DNA of 56,682 nt from a virus. The stretch covers positions 1 through 56,682 of the IMG/VR virus record IMGVR_UViG_3300028780_000007. The stretch is one strand, 5' to 3'. A program made the position numbers and the translations under genes. Shown here piece after piece: positions 49,098-55,952 of this stretch; within the stretch, counting starts at the first letter, position 1, and each line of letters begins with the position of its first letter. A model generated the notes under the pieces. It ran no database searches. It was not told where the DNA came from and saw only the letters and a program-made list of their open reading frames with translations.

Positions 49098-49170
49098 TAA
49101 CTCCATGAAGGTGAGGCGCAGCCCCAGCACTTCGGGGAAGCCAACCGCAGCCTGGAGAAAGGACAAGTAA

Positions 49171-50100
49171 ATGCCAGATGCTTTTGACGAATTGATTGCG
49201 ACGATCACGGACGAGGGAGACAGGAATTCCCTGCTCGCCATGTCCACGCGGCACAAGATTCTTCGAGAGGGATACCTTCGCCAGTCCGATTACGATCGGA
49301 TGATGAACGAGGCCAAAAAAGCTAACGATAAATTGAAGGCCGATTACGACGCGAAGGTTAAGGCGGCTGATGACAAAACCAAAGAGGCCACTGAGCTAGT
49401 GGACAAGAACAAGAAGTGGTGGGCAGAAACGGAACCGATTTTCACAAAGGCAAAAACCACTCAAGCGGAGCGGGACAGTCTCTTCGAAGAAAAGAAGAAG
49501 CTCGAAGCCAAAATTACCGAATTGTCCGCGGCTGCGGCTAGCGGCAAGGGGAGCGAGGGTAGCGTCGTGGACCAGGCCGAACTTGCAAAAGCGGTGGAAG
49601 AGCGCGTGAAGGGCATGGGGTTCGTGTCCGAATCGAAGCTGATGGAAATCGTTTTGCAGGAAGCTGGCAAACAGCGCGACACCTTCCTTAAGGAAACCCT
49701 TCCGGCCACGATGGAATACATTTTCAGCGTGAACGATATCGCAATGCGGCACCGCGAGGAGTTCCACGAGCCGTTCGATCGCGTGGCTTATTTGAAGTTC
49801 ATTCACGAGAACCAGCTTGGCAATTTGCTCCCGGACAAGGCTTACGACCAGTACATCTCCGAAAAGCGCGGGAAGAACAACGAAGCCAAGATGCGCGAGG
49901 AGATCGAGAAAGACATCCGTACCAAGATGTCGATCCCCGGAACCGGAACCGTTACCGGGCCGCCGACTGGTTCGATCCCGGAAGAAGGCAGCGCGCTTGT
50001 CGAGTACATCAAGGCCACCGCTGCGAAGGACGACGGCGGAACGATGTCCGGAGCGATGGCAGCCGCGGCCGAGTTGAGGAAAGAAGGCAAGGCCGCATAA
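49171..50100 (+). CDS. Scaffold-like protein
   Basis: 309 aa, directly before the major capsid. Charged coiled coil (residues 30-115, EAKKANDKLKADYDAKVKAADDKTKEATEL ... ERDSLFEEKKKLEAKITEL), low-complexity acidic/helical composition and Gly/Pro/Ala ends fit a phage scaffold. The assignment is by position and composition. Ends just before the structured leader of the capsid gene. Confidence 0.65.
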   Translation: MPDAFDELIATITDEGDRNSLLAMSTRHKILREGYLRQSDYDRMMNEAKKANDKLKADYDAKVKAADDKTKEATELVDKNKKWWAETEPIFTKAKTTQAERDSLFEEKKKLEAKITELSAAAASGKGSEGSVVDQAELAKAVEERVKGMGFVSESKLMEIVLQEAGKQRDTFLKETLPATMEYIFSVNDIAMRHREEFHEPFDRVAYLKFIHENQLGNLLPDKAYDQYISEKRGKNNEAKMREEIEKDIRTKMSIPGTGTVTGPPTGSIPEEGSALVEYIKATAAKDDGGTMSGAMAAAAELRKEGKAA

Positions 50101-50108
50101 CAAGTTTC

Positions 50109-50147
50109 GGCTTTACCGGAAGGGGAAACCCGCAGTCGGTAAGAGCC
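50109..50147 (+). promoter_or_regulatory. Strong hairpin in the major capsid leader
   Basis: GGCTTTACCG (50109-50118) pairs with CGGTAAGAGCC (50137-50147, one bulged A), enclosing GGG-GAAA-CCC (50122-50131). No T-run follows, so a processing or stability element is more likely than termination. It lies in the 133-bp gap before the capsid gene. Confidence 0.55.
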
Positions 50148-50233
50148 AGTGGATGTGAAGACTGAAGGGAAGCCGAGTGGCGCAGCCTGAAGGTCTGGGG
50201 TTGTTGAATTAAATTCAGCGGAGGAACGAGAAA

Positions 50234-51196
50234 ATGGCCCTTACGTACGATGACATCACCTCTAAAACAAACAAGTTCATCGTTCCGCGCCTAGTTGACA
50301 ACGTTTACAAGTCTTCCCCAATCTTCACTAGGCTGCGCACGAAGAACGCAGAAAAGTTCGAGGGTGGCACGACGATTCGGCACCCGATCATGTATGCCGC
50401 GTTGAAGGGCGGTCCCTTCACTCGCGGTGCAACGTTTGACATCACGTACGTGCAGACGGACACCGCACTCGAGGTGAACGTCAAGTACTACTACGTGAAC
50501 ATCACTCTCTACGGCACGGATAACGTGCTCAACCGCGGCCCCGAGGCCGCAATGTCGTACGTCGAATCCAAGATGGTGAACGCTGCCGGCCGGATGGCGC
50601 AATTGCTCGGCACCGATCTCTTCTTGGACGGCCAGGGCACGCTTAGTCCAACGATTTCGTTGGACGGCTTGACCGCGGCCGTGGACGACGGAACGAACTA
50701 CGCCACCTACGGTGGCATCACCCGGACGGACATCGCCACGGGCGACAACGTGGGAATCAACGGCTATTACGCAAGCGTTCCAACGCTTTCGTTGGCGGCC
50801 GTGCAAACGGCGTTCGGCGCAACCTGGTTCGGAAACGAACGCACGGACTTGATGCCGACCGACCAAAACACCTGGAACATTCTGTGGAACAAGATCCAGC
50901 CGCAACAGCGGTTCAACGAGACGTCTTCGGACGTCGCGAAGATCGGCTTCCAGTCGTTGCAGTACAACGGCGCGCAGGTCGTGGTTGACCAGTACGCCCC
51001 GGCTGGCGTGCTCTGGTTCTTGAACACGAAGTACATCCAGTTCTGGATCTCCACCATGCGGAAATACCAATTCGGTTTCACCGGATGGAAAGAGGCCCAG
51101 AACACAGACGACGTTGCCGGTCAGTACATGTTCGGCGGCAACTTGCTCGTGGTAGCGCCACGTTTGATGGGGCGCATCGCGGGCATCACCGGCTAA
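50234..51196 (+). CDS. Major capsid protein
   Basis: 320 aa. Conserved patterns: IVPRLVDNVYKSSPIFTRLRTKN, FEGGTTIRHPIMYAALKGGPFTRGA, TDTALEVNVKYYYVNITLYGTDNVLNRGP, and GTDLFLDGQG, as in HK97-fold coat proteins of this group. Position after the scaffold and strong ribosome-binding site (GGAGGAACG) agree. Builds the head. Confidence 0.85.
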   Translation: MALTYDDITSKTNKFIVPRLVDNVYKSSPIFTRLRTKNAEKFEGGTTIRHPIMYAALKGGPFTRGATFDITYVQTDTALEVNVKYYYVNITLYGTDNVLNRGPEAAMSYVESKMVNAAGRMAQLLGTDLFLDGQGTLSPTISLDGLTAAVDDGTNYATYGGITRTDIATGDNVGINGYYASVPTLSLAAVQTAFGATWFGNERTDLMPTDQNTWNILWNKIQPQQRFNETSSDVAKIGFQSLQYNGAQVVVDQYAPAGVLWFLNTKYIQFWISTMRKYQFGFTGWKEAQNTDDVAGQYMFGGNLLVVAPRLMGRIAGITG

Positions 51197-51211
51197 GGGG
51201 GAGGAACTCAC

Positions 51212-51793
51212 ATGGCCTTCGCGATACCAAGCGATTACGCAACATCAGTACAAACCGCCGAAGTGTACACGGGCGCTTTCTCGACCGTGAACGACGCCTA
51301 CATCGCTTCTCCGGGCTTGTCCCAGGGAGCGATTGGGCTTACCAACGGCGCGCGCAACCCTCTTGGCCGAACGGTGTACTCAACCGATTTGACAACCGGA
51401 CGTCGTTTCAAAAACAAGTACGTCCGGTTGAATTCGACCACCACGGCAACTCTCATCGTCGGTCCTGTGTATTACAAGGACGAAACGTTTGAAGTTGTCA
51501 CCATCCAATCCAGCGAATCGCAGTTCGGAGTCAACGGCATCGCCGGCATCTTGTTGAACGTCAACGCCACAAACGGGAATTACGTTTACATTCTCACGAA
51601 CGGAATTCTCGCGGGCGTGGCGGTTCCGGCTTCAACAGCGGCAGGTGACTGCTTGATCGGTGCAGCCGGCGCGCAGGCACTTGCCCGCGTGGCGGCAAAC
51701 ACCGCTCCGACCAACCGGAAGTGCGCTTGGGCGCTCACTGCGGTTGCAAGCGGCGTTTCGGATATCTACGTCGAAGTCGACGACCTCGGCTAA
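51212..51793 (+). CDS. Structural protein downstream of capsid (decoration-like)
   Basis: 193 aa, beta-rich, Thr/Ala/Gly-rich: YVRLNSTTTATLIVGPVYYKDETFEVV, ILLNVNATNGNYVYILTNG. Many phages place a head decoration or minor capsid protein here; no family match certain. Confidence 0.6.
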   Translation: MAFAIPSDYATSVQTAEVYTGAFSTVNDAYIASPGLSQGAIGLTNGARNPLGRTVYSTDLTTGRRFKNKYVRLNSTTTATLIVGPVYYKDETFEVVTIQSSESQFGVNGIAGILLNVNATNGNYVYILTNGILAGVAVPASTAAGDCLIGAAGAQALARVAANTAPTNRKCAWALTAVASGVSDIYVEVDDLG

Positions 51794-51807
51794 AAGGGGA
51801 GGACAGC

Positions 51808-52143
51808 ATGGCGATCGGAATAACTCTAATAGCCGATGGAAACGATGTTTGGGGAAGGACCAGGATTCAGCAATTCCTGGCGGCTCTCGACACTTCGTAT
51901 CCGACTGGCGGGTATCCAATCACGCCCGCGCAACTTGCGTTGCGAACCATCTTGGGCATTATCGTTCGTGCGGTGAATACCGGATTCGTGACTAATTCGG
52001 CGACGTTTGCCGGGTTAATTCCGGTCTGGAATACCACCACCGGGAAGCTGCAACTTATTGTGGCTTCAACCGGCGCGGAGTTGGCTAACGCCTCGAACGT
52101 AAGCGCAACAGTTCTTACCTTGGAAGCTGCCGGTCCTGGGTAA
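51808..52143 (+). CDS. Small virion structural protein
   Basis: 111 aa (ATG 51808, AAGGGGAGG upstream). Helix then strands: GGYPITPAQLALRTILGIIVRAVNTG, GKLQLIVASTGAELANASNVSATVLT. Its C-terminal 'GKLQ......G.EL......A.V' pattern recurs in head/tail-proximal phage proteins. Unknown precise role. Confidence 0.55.
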   Translation: MAIGITLIADGNDVWGRTRIQQFLAALDTSYPTGGYPITPAQLALRTILGIIVRAVNTGFVTNSATFAGLIPVWNTTTGKLQLIVASTGAELANASNVSATVLTLEAAGPG

Positions 52144-52198
52144 AGAAAAGATCTTTCGGGGCGCACGCAACGGCCCGGAAGTAGAGACACCGGATTTG

Positions 52199-52231
52199 GC
52201 GGACCATCTGCACTGCCCGCAGATGGTCCGC
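52199..52231 (+). promoter_or_regulatory. 13-bp perfect hairpin upstream of 52251
   Basis: GCGGACCATCTGC (52199-52211), 7-nt loop, GCAGATGGTCCGC (52219-52231). Followed by TGTAATCCTGG, without a T-run. The strongest simple hairpin in the window; could be an RNA processing site or a weak terminator. Confidence 0.6.
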
Positions 52232-52250
52232 TGTAATCCTGGAGGTTCCC

Positions 52251-52559
52251 ATGGGCGGTTTTGACCCTTCTGCTGGTCTTGATCCATCGGCGCTTGCAAG
52301 CAGCATTTCCGGATCTCCGTCCGGAGCTATGGGCGGTGATTCTGCGGCCGTTAGTTCCGGCCGGAACGCTCAGATGACCGATCGAATGCTCCCGAGGATG
52401 CCGGGCGCGCGCGCTCGAGCTCCGAAGGGACCGTCTTCAAAGCCTCGATCGAAAAATCCTGGGGCTTCCATGCGTGGAGCGATCAAGAGGATCGGTAAGC
52501 CGCGGCGCCGTACAGGAATCCGCTTGTCGGGCGGCGGTGGTCGTAGGCCAAAGTTTTGA
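52251..52559 (+). CDS. Small basic phage protein
   Basis: 102 aa. Ser/Gly-rich first half, then Arg/Lys/Gly-rich (GARARAPKGPSSKPRSKN ... RRTGIRLSGGGGRR). Probably a virion DNA-binding or disordered protein. Unknown. Confidence 0.55.
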   Translation: MGGFDPSAGLDPSALASSISGSPSGAMGGDSAAVSSGRNAQMTDRMLPRMPGARARAPKGPSSKPRSKNPGASMRGAIKRIGKPRRRTGIRLSGGGGRRPKF

Positions 52560-52566
52560 GGCTGGA

Positions 52567-52686
52567 ATGTCCAATGGTGTCTTCAGAATTCCGCAACGCG
52601 GTCCCACGCGCCTGAAAGGGCGTTTTGCTATTTCCTTCCAAACGTCCAGATATGGACGAATCGTAAAGCAGGTTTCATGCCGGTAA
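52567..52686 (+). CDS. Possible small basic protein
   Basis: 39 aa, Arg/Lys-rich (GVFRIPQRGPTRLKGRF). Contains operator-like copy 14 in its coding sequence and overlaps the next gene by 10 bp. May be spurious. Confidence 0.35.
   Translation: MSNGVFRIPQRGPTRLKGRFAISFQTSRYGRIVKQVSCR
52644..52657. promoter_or_regulatory. 14-bp palindromic operator-like site, copy 14
   Basis: GTCCAGATATGGAC followed by GAATCG, 20 bp before ATG 52677. Matches the extended site (GAATCG) seen at copies 1 and 3. Confidence 0.75.
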
Positions 52687-53627
52687 CTGTCTTAACTTCG
52701 CCGAATACTCAGGCGCCGAGCACGCAGCTTAATGCTGCGCAGATGTGGGGCGAGGTGCTTCAGTGGAATCCGGACGCGCCGATAATGATGGCGAAGCGCT
52801 GGATCCAGAACAGCTATCGCAAAATCATCGATTTCCGTTTGTGGTCTGGGCTGGTTTACAAGGGCCAGGTAATTGTGCCGGCGTCTTACACGACCGGGAC
52901 GGTGACGGTAGTTACTGGTTCGAATTCGGTGCAGGGAGTTGGAACGGCCTTCACTTCGTCGATGGTGGGCGAGCAGTTCCGCGTGGGATTTACGAACCCG
53001 ATTTACACGATCAATCAAGTCAATGTGGGCTCTCAGGTTCTCACATTGGATTTGCCGTACGGGGGAACGTCGATCGCTCAAACCGGCTATCAGATTTTCC
53101 AGAACTTGGTGAACTTCGGACCGAATCTGAAATATCTTTTTCAGTGCGTGAATCAGAAACAGGGCTACGCAATGCAGTTGAATGTGCCGCAGAACGTTTT
53201 GAATATCCGAGATACATGGAGGACGGCGACCGGTTGGACATATCTAGTTTCTGATCGCGAGATGTCGCCAGCCGGCATTCCGCAAAAAGAACTCTATCCG
53301 ATTCCAACGTTCGCGCAGTCGTTTCCGTTTTTGGCGTACGCGCAGCCGCCAGATTTGAATGGCCCGGAAGATTTTCCGTATCCGTTTATCCGCTCGGATG
53401 TGATTGTGCTTGGCGCCATTGCTGACGCGCTCGTGTTCCGCGGGAAAAACTCGAAGTATTACGACCCGCAGACTTCGATGATGAAACGGAACGAGCAAGC
53501 GCTCGAGATGCAGATGATGGGCGTAAGAGACAACGAACAGATCCAGAAAGATTTGATTTGGGAATTCGATCGCTGGCCGCTTTACCAGATGGGCGCAGAT
53601 TTTTTTCAAACTCACGACGCGGAGTGA
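52677..53627 (+). CDS. Head-to-tail connector or adaptor-like protein
   Basis: 316 aa. MWGEVLQWNPDAPIMMAKRWIQNSYRKIID at the N-terminus, a central beta domain (QVIVPASYTTGTVTVVTGSNSVQGVGTAFTSSMVGEQFRVG) and a helical C-terminal half (PFIRSDVIVLGAIADALVFRGKNSKYYDPQTSMMKRNEQALEMQMMG). This layout fits P22 gp4-like head-completion/adaptor proteins. Function by position and pattern. Confidence 0.6.
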   Translation: MPVTVLTSPNTQAPSTQLNAAQMWGEVLQWNPDAPIMMAKRWIQNSYRKIIDFRLWSGLVYKGQVIVPASYTTGTVTVVTGSNSVQGVGTAFTSSMVGEQFRVGFTNPIYTINQVNVGSQVLTLDLPYGGTSIAQTGYQIFQNLVNFGPNLKYLFQCVNQKQGYAMQLNVPQNVLNIRDTWRTATGWTYLVSDREMSPAGIPQKELYPIPTFAQSFPFLAYAQPPDLNGPEDFPYPFIRSDVIVLGAIADALVFRGKNSKYYDPQTSMMKRNEQALEMQMMGVRDNEQIQKDLIWEFDRWPLYQMGADFFQTHDAE

Positions 53628-53631
53628 TTTT

Positions 53632-53787
53632 ATGGCACACGGTAAGAAAGAAACGCCGGCCGACGAAATGCGCGAGCAGCGCCAAGGAAAGCACGGGAGG
53701 GGAATCCTTCTTCTCGTCATCCATCACGGCGGCGGGCGCAAGGACGCTGGCAAGCGCATGAAGGCGCCGCGCGGCGGGAGGCGGTAA
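53632..53787 (+). CDS. Small basic phage protein
   Basis: 51 aa: MAHGKKETPADEMREQRQGKHGRG, hydrophobic LLLVIHH centre, then Arg/Lys-rich. TAATG overlap with the next gene. Belongs in the run of small basic genes. Confidence 0.55.
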   Translation: MAHGKKETPADEMREQRQGKHGRGILLLVIHHGGGRKDAGKRMKAPRGGRR

Positions 53788-53975
53788 TGCCGGGCGGCGG
53801 CACAGGGCTCGTAAGCGGGAACATCAATATGTCCGCTGATGTGGCGCCGTCGCACGGCGGCAATTTCAATTTCCCGTCCATGAAGAAGGGCGGACGAATC
53901 AAGAAGACCGGGGTGTATCGCTTGCATCGCGGCGAACGGGTCGTGCCGGCGCGTAAAGCTGGTCGGAGGAAGTAA
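53787..53975 (+). CDS. Small basic protein, paralogue family member 1
   Basis: 62 aa. Gly/Ser-rich start, then the family motif FPSMKKGGRIKKTGVYRLHRGERVVPA and an Arg/Lys tail. 'KKGGR.KKTG.Y..H.GERV' is conserved in many phage virion or DNA-associated proteins. TAATG overlap with the next copy. Confidence 0.7.
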   Translation: MPGGGTGLVSGNINMSADVAPSHGGNFNFPSMKKGGRIKKTGVYRLHRGERVVPARKAGRRK

Positions 53976-54145
53976 TGGGCGCAACGAATCCAAATCAGGC
54001 TCAATTGGAAGAGATGGCCATCGGCAATGCGATGGGCTCTTTCAAGCGTGGTGGCAAGGTGAAGAAGACCGGCCGGTATCTCGTCCATAAGGGTGAACGG
54101 GTGGAGAAGGGTCGTAAGAAGGAACGGTCTGATAGGAGGAAATAA
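53975..54145 (+). CDS. Small basic protein, paralogue family member 2
   Basis: 56 aa: NAMGSFKRGGKVKKTGRYLVHKGERVEKGRKKER. Same core as the previous gene, so a tandem duplicate. Basic throughout. Confidence 0.7.
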   Translation: MGATNPNQAQLEEMAIGNAMGSFKRGGKVKKTGRYLVHKGERVEKGRKKERSDRRK

Positions 54146-54147
54146 TC

Positions 54148-54258
54148 ATGCGCATCATGGCTGCTGGTGGTGGTCTTGGTGGTCCCGGTAGTTCTAAGGG
54201 TGGTCCGGTAAAAAAGACGCGTCCCGCAAAGAAAGACCGTGGCGGTCGGAGGAAATAA
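54148..54258 (+). CDS. Small basic protein, divergent family member 3
   Basis: 36 aa, glycine-rich start (AAGGGLGGPG) then GGPVKKTRPAKKDRGGRRK. Keeps only part of the family core (GG.VKKT). TAATG overlap with the next gene. Confidence 0.55.
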   Translation: MRIMAAGGGLGGPGSSKGGPVKKTRPAKKDRGGRRK

Positions 54259-54611
54259 TGGAAATCCCAACTGCGGCAACAACGGATGATGCAGCGCTTT
54301 CATCGGGGATGAAAGACAAGGCGCGCTCGGCGGGGATTAAGGCCGGGCTGGCGTCGGCTGGAAAGACTCTTTCTTCCGAGATGAACAAACGGCCTTCCAG
54401 TGCTCCTCGATCGGGCGGTTCTTCCGGTGGTGGGGGCGGCCCGGTTTCTGGCCCGGTGGGACGTCCGATGCCGGCAATGCCAGCGATTGGATCGTTCAAG
54501 AAGGGCGGTCGCGTCAAGAAGACTGGTAATTATCGCGTCCACAAGGGTGAAAGAGTCGAGAAGGGGCGCAAGGGCGAACGTAAGAGCGAGCGCAAGGGTG
54601 GACGGCGGTGA
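54258..54611 (+). CDS. Small basic protein, paralogue family member 4
   Basis: 117 aa. N-terminal alanine/serine-rich domain, Gly/Pro linker, then IGSFKKGGRVKKTGNYRVHKGERVEKGRKGER and more Arg/Lys. Longest copy of the family; the extra N-terminal domain may be a specificity module. Confidence 0.7.
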   Translation: MEIPTAATTDDAALSSGMKDKARSAGIKAGLASAGKTLSSEMNKRPSSAPRSGGSSGGGGGPVSGPVGRPMPAMPAIGSFKKGGRVKKTGNYRVHKGERVEKGRKGERKSERKGGRR

Positions 54612-54847
54612 GGCGTACCGGGTTCCCCGGCCTCTCCTCCGCGAAGCTCAATACGCCAACGCGCGAAGGGATCGGCAAGGGGAAGTTGGCTACTGAGGCT
54701 GCTGGAACGCGCACGGAAGCTAGGAAGCCGATGGGATCGTTTAAGCACGGTGGCCGGGTGAAGAAGACGGGGCCTTACAAATTGCATCGCGGCGAGCGAG
54801 TCGAAAGGAAAGAACATGGAAGGGACGGCGGACGGTCTAGGCGTTGA
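54608..54847 (+). CDS. Small basic protein, paralogue family member 5 (GTG start)
   Basis: 79 aa: RTGFPGLSSAKLNTPTREGIGKGKLATEAAG, then MGSFKHGGRVKKTGPYKLHRGERVERKEHG. Same core; GTGA overlap with the previous copy. Confidence 0.65.
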   Translation: MRRTGFPGLSSAKLNTPTREGIGKGKLATEAAGTRTEARKPMGSFKHGGRVKKTGPYKLHRGERVERKEHGRDGGRSRR

Positions 54848-55118
54848 TTGTGCTGGTTGCGGCAAGCGAGTGCGGCATTATTTCGTGATCGTCGGGAAAG
54901 GCGATTTTTGTTCTGCGTGCGCGCCGGTTGCCAGATACCAGGGCAAATCAACTTTTCCGTTTACGACCACGAATATCAACGGGAAGTCGATTGAGGTTCA
55001 ATCGCTAAAACATCTTCGGAGTTTGGAGAAAGAACACGGTGTCCAATCTTTCGCTTACAACATGGACAATCCGGAAGCGCCGAGACACAACCGAGAGGTA
55101 AGGGAGGTACGGAAATGA
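54816..55118 (+). CDS. Zinc-binding phage protein
   Basis: 100 aa. C-x2-C (VDCAGCGKRVRHYFVIVGKGDFCSACAPVAR, two pairs) gives a zinc ribbon. Overlaps the previous gene by 32 bp. May be a structural or DNA-binding accessory. Confidence 0.6.
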   Translation: MEGTADGLGVDCAGCGKRVRHYFVIVGKGDFCSACAPVARYQGKSTFPFTTTNINGKSIEVQSLKHLRSLEKEHGVQSFAYNMDNPEAPRHNREVREVRK

Positions 55119-55396
55119 AACCCAAGGGCACACATTTGGATTTGTTGGGATCTCCGGAGAGTCTTTTAGACGACAAGTCTCCGATGAACGACATCCCGGC
55201 CGGCGCGCAGATGGGCGAGGACGATTGCCGCCATCACATTCGCCGGAAGAACTTTTTGAACGAGGGAGAGGAGGTTACAAACTCTCTCGGGCTGCGCGCG
55301 TCGGTGTCTACCGATTGCGGGCAGACGAAGACGGAGCCGGATGAGAACGGGGCGTACGGCGGTTTTATGACGCATTCGCACACGAAGGGTGAGTAA
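55115..55396 (+). CDS. Phage protein of unknown function
   Basis: 93 aa, ATGA coupled. Acidic/polar with MGEDDCRHHIRRKNFLNEGEEV and TDCGQTKTEPDENGAYGGF. No family recognised. Confidence 0.55.
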   Translation: MKPKGTHLDLLGSPESLLDDKSPMNDIPAGAQMGEDDCRHHIRRKNFLNEGEEVTNSLGLRASVSTDCGQTKTEPDENGAYGGFMTHSHTKGE

Positions 55397-55407
55397 GGGA
55401 GGAAGAT

Positions 55408-55950
55408 ATGGCGCAGCGCGCGACTCGCTATTATGCAATTGCGGCCGGTGGATCGCCGCAGCCAGTTTTTGGGACGAAACTGACGGCCGCGGCTGCGGCT
55501 TCTAAAAACCCTGTCACTCTCGTGGTGGCTGACAGTTCGCCGTTTTTTGTGAACGAGTTCGCGGTTCTTGAACCCTTGGCTTCTTTCCCAGAACGTCAAA
55601 GGGTAACTGCAATTCCAGATTCCACGCACGTCACGGTCGCGGGACTTCAGTTTGCTCACGCGAGCGGTGTTTACGTTGCGCTCGGCGCGCAGTTGAGCAG
55701 TCTCTACATTCAAGCCAAAGACGGAAATGTTGGGGCGCTTTATATTGGAAACAATCCAAATTTGAAGAAGGATACTGGATCACCGGCCGGGCAGTCTTTG
55801 ATTGTGAAACTTCAAGTTGTTGGAGCCGGTGGCCAGCCGTTCGATTTCAATTCCACGACGTCGGGAATCACGGATGCTGGGTCGGCGTCCGAGTGGTGGA
55901 TCGACGGAACGACCGGCGATCTTTATCTTCCTTCTTTCACGCAGGTATAA
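55408..55950 (+). CDS. Virion-like structural protein
   Basis: 180 aa, beta-rich, Ala/Thr/Ser-rich. VGALYIGNNPNLKKDTGSPAG and SEWWIDGTTGDLYLPSFTQV are of the sort found in phage tail or baseplate proteins. Directly upstream of the lipoprotein-like gene. Confidence 0.55.
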   Translation: MAQRATRYYAIAAGGSPQPVFGTKLTAAAAASKNPVTLVVADSSPFFVNEFAVLEPLASFPERQRVTAIPDSTHVTVAGLQFAHASGVYVALGAQLSSLYIQAKDGNVGALYIGNNPNLKKDTGSPAGQSLIVKLQVVGAGGQPFDFNSTTSGITDAGSASEWWIDGTTGDLYLPSFTQV

Positions 55951-55952
55951 CG

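Noticed and set aside
49396-50103. 235-codon minus-strand frame over the scaffold gene
   Set aside because: Leucine/arginine/phenylalanine-rich reversal of a charged coiled coil; no support.
50291-51211. 306-codon open frame on the minus strand over the capsid gene
   Set aside because: It is the reverse of the major capsid gene, has an Arg/Val/His-rich composition typical of shadow frames, and no ribosome-binding site.
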